A stretch of DNA of 64,000 bases from assembly GCF_019844075.1 (NCBI RefSeq), contig NZ_CP081964.1, positions 1,984,001 to 2,048,000 on the forward strand, in the 5' to 3' direction. Below are positions 51,381-59,065 of the stretch, piece after piece. This stretch comes from Curtobacterium sp. TC1 (GTDB lineage: Bacteria > Actinomycetota > Actinomycetes > Actinomycetales > Microbacteriaceae). Position 1 is the first letter of the stretch, and every line of letters begins with the position of its first letter. The position numbers and the translations under genes were made by a program. The notes below the pieces were generated by a model, which was given only the letters and a program-made list of their open reading frames with translations, had not been told where the DNA came from and did no database searches.

Positions 51381-52580
51381 TCAAAAGCGGCAATCGCAGC
51401 GCAAGCCCGGCCTGCGGAAGATTGGACCGTCATCTCGGACGATGGCACGATCCTGGCCTGCCGGACGGTCGGTTCGGGAGACCCCGTCGTCGTGGTCCAC
51501 GGAAGCTTGGCTGTGGGCGCTGCCTGGCAGCACGTCGCCGAACTCCTCGCCGACCAGTACCGCGTCACTGTCTTCGACAGGCGCGGTCGAGGGGGCAGCG
51601 GTGATGCGGATGACTACTCCATCGAGCGGGAGATCCAAGACGTCCGAGCCGTGCTCGCCGCAGTCGGCGATCGACCGGTTCTGATCGGTCACTCGTTCGG
51701 CGGCGCGGTCGCGGCCGAGGTGGCGCGGGGTGCCGAACTCGGAGCGCTCGTTCTCTACGAACCCGGTCTCCGACTGGATGGTCCGGTCGGTGGCCCCACG
51801 GTCGGCATCATGGAGCGCGCCCTCGTGGATGGTGACTTCGAGCGGGTGCTCGAGACCGGCTGGCGGGAGGTCGTTGGCGTTCCGGATCGCGCCATACGTG
51901 CGGCGCATGCGTCGCCCACGTGGGGCGACCAACTCGCGCTCGTCGACACGTGGCCCCGTGAACTCCGTGCACTCGACACGCTCGCCGTCGTTCCGGCGGA
52001 CTTCGCCGACATCCGTGTCCCGACGCTGGTGCTGCGCGGTACCGAGAGCGCCGCATGGCTTCGCCACTCGAGCGAGCAGATTGCTGGCCTCATCCCCGCT
52101 GGATCGCTCGTCGAACTCGAAGGGCAGGGGCATGACGCCGGTGCCGCGGCGCCCGGAATGGTCGCGGACAGTGTTCGCTCCTTCGTCGAGGTCTCGAGCA
52201 AGATACGGGATCCGGATGCAGCGGCGAGTGTTGTCCGCCTCCGGAGTGACACCGCGTGGAACGGGACGCGGTACGAGTCGTACCCGGCGGGACGTCCGCA
52301 GCTCACGGTGGTGCGTTACAGCATCCCGCCGCACAGCTCGCTGCCGTGGCACCGGCACGACGCCCCGAACACGGCGTTCGTGATCTCGGGGTCGATCACG
52401 CTCCAGAGCATCGCCGGCGTGGAGCACGTCTTCCGCGCGGGAGACGCCTTCGCCGAGTCCGTCGGCGACGAACACCGAGGCTTCACAGGAGACGAACGTG
52501 CCGAGATCGTCTGCACGTACGCCGGCGCGGCGGGGGTCCCACTGTCCGTCCCGACCGGACGGGACACTGCAGGTAGTTGA
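51375..52580 (+). CDS. Alpha/beta hydrolase fused to a cupin domain
   Basis: 401 residues. Residues 15-270 are an alpha/beta hydrolase: VVVVHGS, GHSFGG with S107, and a C-terminal GQGHDAG histidine. Residues about 300-385 are a cupin: LPWHRHDAPNTAFVISGSIT and DAFAESVGDEHRGFTG. The two families are common separately; one chain suggests the cupin senses or stabilises the product. Leaderless start under a TTCCATGGAA site. Likely an esterase/lactonase-type enzyme of the local detoxification set. Confidence 0.85.
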   Translation: MESKAAIAAQARPAEDWTVISDDGTILACRTVGSGDPVVVVHGSLAVGAAWQHVAELLADQYRVTVFDRRGRGGSGDADDYSIEREIQDVRAVLAAVGDRPVLIGHSFGGAVAAEVARGAELGALVLYEPGLRLDGPVGGPTVGIMERALVDGDFERVLETGWREVVGVPDRAIRAAHASPTWGDQLALVDTWPRELRALDTLAVVPADFADIRVPTLVLRGTESAAWLRHSSEQIAGLIPAGSLVELEGQGHDAGAAAPGMVADSVRSFVEVSSKIRDPDAAASVVRLRSDTAWNGTRYESYPAGRPQLTVVRYSIPPHSSLPWHRHDAPNTAFVISGSITLQSIAGVEHVFRAGDAFAESVGDEHRGFTGDERAEIVCTYAGAAGVPLSVPTGRDTAGS

Positions 52581-52642
52581 CGCGTCACCCGAATGGGCGT
52601 ACGGTCATTGCTTGTAGGAACAACCAACCGGAAGAAGGAATC

Positions 52643-53218
52643 ATGAGCACCGTCAGCATCGTCGGTACCGGCAACATGGGCTCCGCACTCGCCGCACTCT
52701 TCGAGCGCAGCGGTGCCATCGTGCAGACCATCGCCCACAGCGACTTCGGCACCGCCACCATCGAGGGCGACGTCGTCGTGCTCGCCGTGCCGTACCCGGC
52801 CCTGGCCGAGATCGCCGCATCGGGCCGCGAGCGCCTCGCCGGCAAGACCGTCGTCGACATCACCAACCCGGTCGACTTCAGCGACTTCACGCCCGTCGCG
52901 ATCGAGGCCGGCAACGCCGCGACCGAGCTCGCAGCACTGCTGCAGAACTCGCACGTCCTCAAGGCCTTCAACACCAACTTCGCCGCCACCCTGACCGCGG
53001 GTGCCGTCGGGGACGCTCCGCTCACGGTGCTCGTGGCCGGTGAGGCGGCCGAGGCGAAGCAGGCCTTCGTCGAGCTCGTCGCCGCCAGCGGTGCCCAGGT
53101 CCTGGACGCCGGCGACCTGAGCCGCGCCACGCAGCTCGAGTCCGTCGGCTACCTGCAGATGGGCCTCGCGATCGGCGAGCAGATCGCCTGGACCGGCGGC
53201 TTCACCGCGGTCCGCTGA
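52643..53218 (+). CDS. NADPH-dependent F420 reductase-like protein
   Basis: 191 residues; ATG with GAAGAAGG six bases upstream. N-terminal dinucleotide loop MSTVSIVGTGNMGSALAALF, then VVVLAVPYPALAEI, and the C-terminal helix LQMGLAIGEQIAWTGG. Fits the NADP oxidoreductase coenzyme-F420-dependent family (F420H2:NADP). Same direction as the luciferase-like gene 87 bases on, which may use F420 or flavin. Confidence 0.85.
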   Translation: MSTVSIVGTGNMGSALAALFERSGAIVQTIAHSDFGTATIEGDVVVLAVPYPALAEIAASGRERLAGKTVVDITNPVDFSDFTPVAIEAGNAATELAALLQNSHVLKAFNTNFAATLTAGAVGDAPLTVLVAGEAAEAKQAFVELVAASGAQVLDAGDLSRATQLESVGYLQMGLAIGEQIAWTGGFTAVR

Positions 53219-53305
53219 CGCGACCCCCTTCCGGACGGGAGGCACGGTGCACGCCCGCACCGCGCCTCCCGTCCGCAGTTTCCGCACCATCCAGGAGAGG
53301 CGATC

Positions 53306-54370
53306 ATGTCCGGAGAACGGTTCGAGTTCGGGATCTTCACGTTCGGTGAACGGACGCGCCGCGCCGACGGCTCCGCCGTCGCGCCACGCGAGCGGCTCGA
53401 GGAGGTGTTGCGGTGGGCGCGAACGGCCGACCAGGCCGGCCTCGACGTCGTGGGCGTCGGGGAGCACCACCGCTCCGACTTCGCGATCTCGTCACCGCCG
53501 GTGGTCCTCGCCGCGATCGCCCGCGAGACCGCCCGCGTGCAGCTGACGAGCACGGTCACCGTGCTGTCGAGCGCCGACCCGGTCCGGGTGTTCGAGGACT
53601 TCGCCACCGTCGACCTGCTGTCCGACGGGCGTGCCGAGATCACCGCCGGCCGCGGGGCCTACCTGGAGTCCTTCCCGCTCTTCGGACTCGACCTCGAGCG
53701 GTACGACGAGTACTTCGAGGACCGACTCGACCTGTTGTTGGCGCTTCGGCGGGACGAGGACGTCACCTGGTCCGGGACCACGCGGGCGCCGCTCGACAGT
53801 GCACCGGTGCACCCTCGACCCGTCGGCGACCTGCCGGTCTGGGTGGCGGTGGGCGGGACGCCGCAGTCCGTGGTCCGCTCCGGTCGCCTCGGGCTGCCCA
53901 CCTACCTGGCCGTGCTCGGTGCGCCCGATCGGTTCGCACCGCTCGCCGAGCTGTACCGTCGGTCCGCAGCGGAGGCGGGTCCCGCAGCGCTCGCGTCCGC
54001 GCGTGTGGGCGTCACGAGCCACTTCCACGCAGCCCCGACCTCACAGGGCGCGCGCGACGAGTTCCACGAGCCGTACGCCGGGTACATCGGGCAGAACATG
54101 CCGAGGGTCGGACGCCTCGACCGGCCGGCATTCGAGGCGTGGGCGGGTCCGCGCGGCGCGCTCGTGGTCGGGAGCCCCGCGGAGATCGTCGACAAGATCC
54201 TGTGGGAGCACGAGGTCCTCGGGCACGAACGATTCCTCGCGCAGGTCGGGCTCGGATCGGTCGCGCAGGACGCCACACTCCGGTCGATCGAGTTGCTCGC
54301 GACCGAGGTCGCTCCGGCGGTCCGCGCAGCACTGCGGCACGACGGAGCGACCTCCGCCGTGCGTGCGTGA
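53306..54370 (+). CDS. Luciferase-like (LLM class) flavin-dependent monooxygenase
   Basis: 354 residues; CAGGAGAGG upstream of the ATG. Family marks: FGIFTFGERT..., EVLRWARTADQAGLDVVGVG, EHHRSDFAISSPPVVLAAIA, LTSTVTVLSSADPVRVFEDF, DLLSDGRAEITAGRGAYLES. TIM-barrel bacterial luciferase group, alkanal-like class with longer loops. Follows the F420/NADP-type gene and probably shares a transcript. Confidence 0.88.
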   Translation: MSGERFEFGIFTFGERTRRADGSAVAPRERLEEVLRWARTADQAGLDVVGVGEHHRSDFAISSPPVVLAAIARETARVQLTSTVTVLSSADPVRVFEDFATVDLLSDGRAEITAGRGAYLESFPLFGLDLERYDEYFEDRLDLLLALRRDEDVTWSGTTRAPLDSAPVHPRPVGDLPVWVAVGGTPQSVVRSGRLGLPTYLAVLGAPDRFAPLAELYRRSAAEAGPAALASARVGVTSHFHAAPTSQGARDEFHEPYAGYIGQNMPRVGRLDRPAFEAWAGPRGALVVGSPAEIVDKILWEHEVLGHERFLAQVGLGSVAQDATLRSIELLATEVAPAVRAALRHDGATSAVRA

Positions 54371-54386
54371 GCGACTGAGCGGCACG

Positions 54387-54440
54387 TGGGTGATCGTCCC
54401 CTGAGGGGCTCCCCGCCCGGAGGGGAAGGGAACGATCCCA
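54387..54440. terminator. Hairpin region after the luciferase-like gene
   Basis: GATCGT...ACGATC outer arms enclose CTCCCC/GGGGAA-type inner pairing. No long T run; may act as a terminator or attenuator before the next gene. Confidence 0.35.
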
Positions 54441-54630
54441 GAACGAGTCGACGACGGGGTTGCTCCTCGAACCCGGGGGAGCCCCGGAAGGGCGACGTCT
54501 TCACACGCTCGCAGCGGGGCACGTGGCGGGCTGAGCGGACCGCACTGATCCGTCGAGTGCGACGGACGGGAGGCGCTGTACCGGGCCGGCGCAGTGTCTC
54601 CCGGAAGACCGTGGTCGCGGAGCGACCGAC

Positions 54631-54642
54631 TAGGATGGTGAC
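54631..54642 (+). promoter_or_regulatory. -10 of a leaderless transcript
   Basis: TAGGAT at 54631-54636, six bases, then GTG at 54643. Confidence 0.55.
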
Positions 54643-55281
54643 GTGTCATCAAACAGAACGCTCAAGGCGGTCGCCACCGGTGCGTCACTCTCGGGATCGG
54701 ACGTGGTCGTCCTGGCCCTCCACGGCTACGGGTCGAACGAACGCGACCTGGTCGGTCTGCTCGACGCCCTCGCCCTCGACCTCCCGTGGGCCTCACTCCG
54801 TGCACCCGTCGACACGCCGAACGGGGGTGCGGCGTGGTTCCCGATCTCGACCCCCGGCAACCCCGAGGCCGCTCCCGTCCTGCAGGCGACCGAGATGATC
54901 TGGGCGTGGGTCGACGAGCACCTCGCTGAGGGCACCTGTGTGCTGCCGATCGGGTTCTCGCAGGGTGGTCTGATGGCGACGCAGCTGCTTCGCACGCGGC
55001 CCGAGCGCGTGGTCGCGCCGGTCGTGCTCGGCGGGTTCGTGCTCGGTGCCGTACAGGAGGGGGACGACGAACTCGCGGCGGGCCGACCCCGGCTGTTCTG
55101 GGGACGCGGCGCGGACGATGCGGTCATCACCGCCGACGCGGTCGTCCGCACGACCGACTGGGTCGAGCGGCACGTCTCGGCCGCGACGCACGTCTACCCG
55201 GGCCTCGCGCACGGCATCAGCGCGCAGGAGGTCGCCGACGTGCGGACCTTCGTGCGCACCGTCGTCGCATCCGTGGGCTGA
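54643..55281 (+). CDS. Phospholipase/carboxylesterase family alpha/beta hydrolase
   Basis: 212 residues from a GTG, leaderless. VVLALHGYGSNERDLVGLLD (oxyanion motif), VLPIGFSQGGLMATQLL with the serine, GRGADDAVITADAV with the Asp and VYPGLAHGISAQEV with the His. All three triad residues are present. Short carboxylesterase/thioesterase type. Confidence 0.88.
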   Translation: MSSNRTLKAVATGASLSGSDVVVLALHGYGSNERDLVGLLDALALDLPWASLRAPVDTPNGGAAWFPISTPGNPEAAPVLQATEMIWAWVDEHLAEGTCVLPIGFSQGGLMATQLLRTRPERVVAPVVLGGFVLGAVQEGDDELAAGRPRLFWGRGADDAVITADAVVRTTDWVERHVSAATHVYPGLAHGISAQEVADVRTFVRTVVASVG

Positions 55282-55389
55282 ACCGACACCCTTCGCCGCT
55301 CGGTGGTCCGCAGGGCGCAGCACGGTGGGAGCCGGACGCATCTCGGTGGACGCGAGGGTGACTGCACGTGCGTCGTGGTGGTGGACCCG

Positions 55390-55665
55390 TCAGCGCCGCG
55401 CGAAGAGGCGACGGGTGAGCACGAGCAGCCGGGGGACCAGCACGTAGACCGCGAGCGGGACGACCACCGCGGTGAGGACGAGCGCTCGCGCCGGGATGGG
55501 CCACGAGGGGATCACCAACGACTCGACGAACATGCCGAGCATCGCCATCGGGAAGATGGAGATCCAGGTGACGAGCGCCCGGACGTGCACCGAGGCGAGC
55601 CCGGGCGCTGCCGGCTGGTGGTGGTTGGTTTCGTCTGCGGCGAGTGCCAGTCCGTCGTGCTCCAT
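55390..55665 (-). CDS. DUF2798-like small membrane protein
   Basis: 91 residues; ATG at 55665. Two hydrophobic segments (about 30-50, 58-80) with SIFPMAMLGMFVESLV and VVVPLAVYVLVPRLL, the pattern of DUF2798. Its upstream sequence carries a TTCCATGGAA palindrome (55676-55685), so it belongs to the same regulatory group as the dehydrogenases. Confidence 0.75.
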   Translation of the reverse strand: MEHDGLALAADETNHHQPAAPGLASVHVRALVTWISIFPMAMLGMFVESLVIPSWPIPARALVLTAVVVPLAVYVLVPRLLVLTRRLFARR

Positions 55666-55675
55666 CCCGTGATTC

Positions 55676-55685
55676 TTCCATGGAA
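55676..55685. promoter_or_regulatory. TTCCATGGAA operator
   Basis: Ten-base palindrome 11 bases upstream of the DUF2798-like start; same core as at 51371, 56917 and 58167. Confidence 0.6.
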
Positions 55686-55751
55686 TGGTTCTCTGTGCTG
55701 CCGTGACGAGGCGCCCCGCCCGAGCCGGACGGGGCGCCTCGCGGTGAGCGA

Positions 55752-56855
55752 TCAGCGGAAGACGACGACCGGCTTGATGACGCTGCCGTTGCGGGAGTCC
55801 TCGAACCCGTCGTTGATGTGCTCGAGGTCGTACTCGCCGATCAGCTTCTCGAACGGGAACCTGCCCTCGCGCCACAGGTCGATCAGGTGCGGGATGAAGA
55901 CCTGCGGAACCGAGCTGCCCTGCACGACCGTCTTGAAGGTCCACCCCTTGACCAGGGAGTTCCCGATCTCGAAGGCCACCTCGGTGCCGGGCTTCGCAGC
56001 ACCCACGAGGGCGAGCGTCCCGCGGACGCCGAGCGCTTCGGACGCAGTCCGCAGGATCTCGCCACGGGCGGTCGTGTCCACGGCGAAGTCAACCCCGCGA
56101 CCGTCGGTGATCTCGGCGATCCGGGCCGCGACGTCCTCGGTCTTCGAGTTGATCGCGTGGGTCGCTCCGAGCTCCTTCGTCATCTCGAGTCGGGAGTCGA
56201 CGATGTCGACCGCGATGATCGTGGTGCACCCGGCGACGCCGGCCGCCATGACCGCTGCGCTGCCGACGGCGCCGGTGCCGAACACGATGATGCTGCTGCC
56301 CGCGGGCGGCTGCAGCTCGTTGAGCACCGTCCCGGCACCCGTGTTGAGACCGCACCCGAGCGGCCCGAGGTGCTCGAGCGGGACGTCACTGTCGATCTTG
56401 ATCACGCTCTCCTCGACCACGTTCGCGTGGGTGGCGAAGGCGGACTGTCCGAAGAAGTGCGACGAGATGACCTCGCCGTCCTTCGACAGCGAGGTGCTGC
56501 CGTCGCGGCGGCGGCCGCCGAAGTCCTCGGCGAACAGGTTCTCGCAGTAGGCCATCTCACCGGAACGGCAACGACGGCAGTACCCGCAGTACGCGGCACC
56601 GAGGACGACGTGGTCGCCGGGGACGACGCTGCGGACGGCGTAGCCGACCTCCTCGACGACGCCGGCGCCCTCGTGGCCGAGCACCGCGGGGAGCGGGGTC
56701 GGGTAGATGCCGTCGCGCACGATCGCGTCGGTGTGGCAGACGCCCACCGAGACCATCCGCACGCGGACCTCGTTGGGCTTCAGGTCGTCCAGCTCGAGCT
56801 GTTCGACGGAGAGTGGTTCGCCGTGCTCGCGGGCAACGGCGGCGGTGATCTGCAT
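55752..56855 (-). CDS. Zinc-dependent medium-chain alcohol dehydrogenase (aryl-alcohol type)
   Basis: 367 residues. Catalytic zinc ligands: C in VGVCHTDAIVRDG, H-E in LGHEGAGVVEEVG; structural zinc cysteines CGYCRRCRSGEMAYC; NAD loop VFGTGAVGSAAVMA. Class III-like, aryl- or benzyl-alcohol dehydrogenase group. The operator TTCCACGGAA lies 62 bases upstream of the start on its strand, just after TAACAT. Oxidises alcohols or aldehydes with NAD(P). Confidence 0.92.
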   Translation of the reverse strand: MQITAAVAREHGEPLSVEQLELDDLKPNEVRVRMVSVGVCHTDAIVRDGIYPTPLPAVLGHEGAGVVEEVGYAVRSVVPGDHVVLGAAYCGYCRRCRSGEMAYCENLFAEDFGGRRRDGSTSLSKDGEVISSHFFGQSAFATHANVVEESVIKIDSDVPLEHLGPLGCGLNTGAGTVLNELQPPAGSSIIVFGTGAVGSAAVMAAGVAGCTTIIAVDIVDSRLEMTKELGATHAINSKTEDVAARIAEITDGRGVDFAVDTTARGEILRTASEALGVRGTLALVGAAKPGTEVAFEIGNSLVKGWTFKTVVQGSSVPQVFIPHLIDLWREGRFPFEKLIGEYDLEHINDGFEDSRNGSVIKPVVVFR

Positions 56856-56916
56856 GATGGGGTTTCCCTTTCGACTCCACGTCGGCGTCAGTCGTCGGCG
56901 TCATCCGTGACGAATC

Positions 56917-56926
56917 TTCCGTGGAA
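56917..56926. promoter_or_regulatory. TTCCGTGGAA operator (reads TTCCACGGAA on the minus strand)
   Basis: On the minus strand TAACAT (-10) is followed by AG and then TTCCACGGAA, the same layout as at the hydrolase-cupin promoter (TAAGAT, AG, TTCCATGGAA). Confidence 0.68.
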
Positions 56927-57128
56927 CTATGTTACGCCAGATGAAGACGTTCGCGTGCGGTCAATCGTTCGCGTGCGGTCAGTCGTCGGCGTGCGTCCGC
57001 ACCGTGCGGTTGACGGTACGGACCGGCGTCGTCCTGCCGGAACCTGACGACCCGACGAGCGCGGTCGTCGAGCTCGCCGCGACCAGCAGGTCGAGCGGTT
57101 CCCGGGCGACGGTGCCCGCGGAACTCGA

Positions 57129-58112
57129 TCAGCGGGTCTGGACGACGAGCTTGCCGTGTACCGCTCCGGAGTCCATGTCGCGGTGCGCGGTGACGATCTC
57201 GTCGAAGGCGTAGACGCGTCCGATCGGGATCCGCAGGGACCCGGAGTCGACGGCGTCGATGACGTCCTGCAACACCGCGGCGGGCAGGTCGCTCGCCTCA
57301 CCCGAGTACGCCGTCAGGCGGACCCCGTTCGGCAGGAAGTCGATCGGGTAGAACTCGGGCACCGTCCACTGGTTGGACAGCATCCCGGTGAAGCACACGG
57401 TCCCGTGCGTGCGCACCGCGCGGAGCGTGTCACGGAGGGTGCCGGTGCCCACGAGCTCGATCGCACCGTCGACGCCGTCCGGTGCGATGGCCCGGACCGC
57501 GTCGGCGATCGTGCCGTCGTCCACGACGACGTGGTCGACGCCCGCGTCGCGCAGGACGTCGGCCCGCTCGGCGGAACGGGTGGTCGAGACGACGGTCGCA
57601 CCCCGTCGCTTCGCGAGCACGGCGGATGCGAGTCCGACCGACGACGTGCCGCCGCGGATCAGGACGGTGTCGCCCGGGTGGACGTCGATGCCCGTCGTGA
57701 GCGAGCCGTGCGCGGTCTGGATCATCTCGGGGAGCGCTCCGAGCGTCGCCCAGTCGAGGGTGCTCGTGAACGGGACGACGATCGATGCCGGAACGGCGAC
57801 GTACTCGGCGTAGCCACCGTCGATCGTGCGGCCCATCCCGCCCATCAGCGCGGCGACCTTGGTACCGCGCTCGAACTCCCCGCCGGGCGCCGACTCCACC
57901 GTGCCGGTCGCTTCGATGCCCGGGATGCGCGGGAAGGAGCCGAACGATCCGAGGCCTTCGCGGAAGTGCTGCTCCGAACGGTTGAGTCCGAACGCCTCGA
58001 CGCGGATCAGGACCTGGCCGTCCCGTGGCTCAGGGCGCGGGACGTCCCGGATGCTGAGGGCCTCAGGGTTGCCCGGACCGTCCAGCACCACTGCACGCAT
58101 CGTCGCCGTCAT
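57129..58112 (-). CDS. Quinone-oxidoreductase-like MDR protein
   Basis: 327 residues. MRAVVLDGPGNPEALSIRDV, GLNRSEQHFREGLGSF, FPRIPGIEATGTVES, IRGGTSSVGLASAVLAKRRG (AxxGxxG-type NADP loop), no zinc cysteine cluster. Zinc-less quinone/enoyl reductase group (QOR/crotonyl-CoA reductase-like). Divergent from the MTHFR-like operon across a shared region with two operator copies. Confidence 0.9.
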   Translation of the reverse strand: MTATMRAVVLDGPGNPEALSIRDVPRPEPRDGQVLIRVEAFGLNRSEQHFREGLGSFGSFPRIPGIEATGTVESAPGGEFERGTKVAALMGGMGRTIDGGYAEYVAVPASIVVPFTSTLDWATLGALPEMIQTAHGSLTTGIDVHPGDTVLIRGGTSSVGLASAVLAKRRGATVVSTTRSAERADVLRDAGVDHVVVDDGTIADAVRAIAPDGVDGAIELVGTGTLRDTLRAVRTHGTVCFTGMLSNQWTVPEFYPIDFLPNGVRLTAYSGEASDLPAAVLQDVIDAVDSGSLRIPIGRVYAFDEIVTAHRDMDSGAVHGKLVVQTR

Positions 58113-58152
58113 GGATCCTCCTCGTCGTGTGACCGCCGTCGCCCATTAGTAT

Positions 58153-58176
58153 TACACGGAAGATGATTCCACGGAA
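58153..58176. promoter_or_regulatory. Two operators in the divergent promoter
   Basis: TTACACGGAA (58153-58162) and TTCCACGGAA (58167-58176), 14 bases centre to centre, one for each direction. The second lies upstream of the MTHFR-like gene (ribosome site GAAGGAG). Confidence 0.65.
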
Positions 58177-58195
58177 CCTACATGAAGGAGACGCC

Positions 58196-59065
58196 ATGAC
58201 CTGGCCGACGACGACCAGTATCGCCGACATCTCGATCGGTGTCACCGCGGGTCAGGCACGATCACTCGTCGCGGTGGGGGCCCTCGAGGCCGGCACGGTC
58301 GTCAACATCGGGTTCGTCGACGGTGAATCGATGGAAGACCGCGTCGTCGCTGCGGCCGGGGTCGTCCGCGCCGGCTTCGTCGCCGAGCCGCACGTGGCCG
58401 CTCGCCGCCTCGTCTCGTCGGGGGAGCTCGACACCTACCTCGAGGCGCTCCGTGCCGTCGGGGCGGACAGCCGGCTCTTCGTCATCGGCGGGGACCCACG
58501 GACCCCGCTGGGCCCGTACGACCAAGCCCTCCACGTGCTCGACTCCGACGTCCTGGCCCGGTACCGACCCACGACCATCGGGATCGGCGGGTACCCGGAC
58601 GGGCACCCCGACGTCGAGACCGCGGAACTCGACCGTGCTCTGGACCGCAAGGTCCGCGCACTCTCCGCCCGGGGCGTCGCCGGGGAGATGATCACCCAGG
58701 TCACCCTGGACGCTGCAGGGGTGCTCGACTGGATCGAGCGGCTCAGGGGACGCGGCGTCGAACTGCCGGTGCGGATCGGGGTGCCCGGGCCCGCTCGGAC
58801 GGCGGCGGTGCTGCAGTTCGCGTCGCAGTTCAGGGGCACCCACGGGCCGGCGTCGATCGCCCGGTACGCCGGTCGCGAGGTCACCGCGGACGGCGTGGTC
58901 GCAGCGGACGGCTTCGTCGACTCGATCCGCGCCCGGTTCGACCAGAGTCGCCACGGCTCGCTCGGCCTCCACGTCTTCGCCCTCGGTGACGCGGCGGCGA
59001 CCGCACGGTGGGTCGCGAACCAGCGAACGGTCGGCGCGGCGACCGACCTCGCGGTGCGGCCGTGA
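58196..59065 (+). CDS. Methylenetetrahydrofolate reductase-like protein
   Basis: 289 residues; ATG at 58196 with GAAGGAG upstream. TIM-barrel features of the MTHFR fold: VNIGFVDGESMEDRVVAAAG, FVIGGDPRTPLGPYDQALHV, IGIGGYPDGHPDVETAELDR, EMITQVTLDAAGVLDWIERL. Similar to MTHFR proteins that accompany O-demethylation of aromatics, so it may handle one-carbon units. The stop overlaps the GTG of the next ORF. Confidence 0.8.
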   Translation: MTWPTTTSIADISIGVTAGQARSLVAVGALEAGTVVNIGFVDGESMEDRVVAAAGVVRAGFVAEPHVAARRLVSSGELDTYLEALRAVGADSRLFVIGGDPRTPLGPYDQALHVLDSDVLARYRPTTIGIGGYPDGHPDVETAELDRALDRKVRALSARGVAGEMITQVTLDAAGVLDWIERLRGRGVELPVRIGVPGPARTAAVLQFASQFRGTHGPASIARYAGREVTADGVVAADGFVDSIRARFDQSRHGSLGLHVFALGDAAATARWVANQRTVGAATDLAVRP

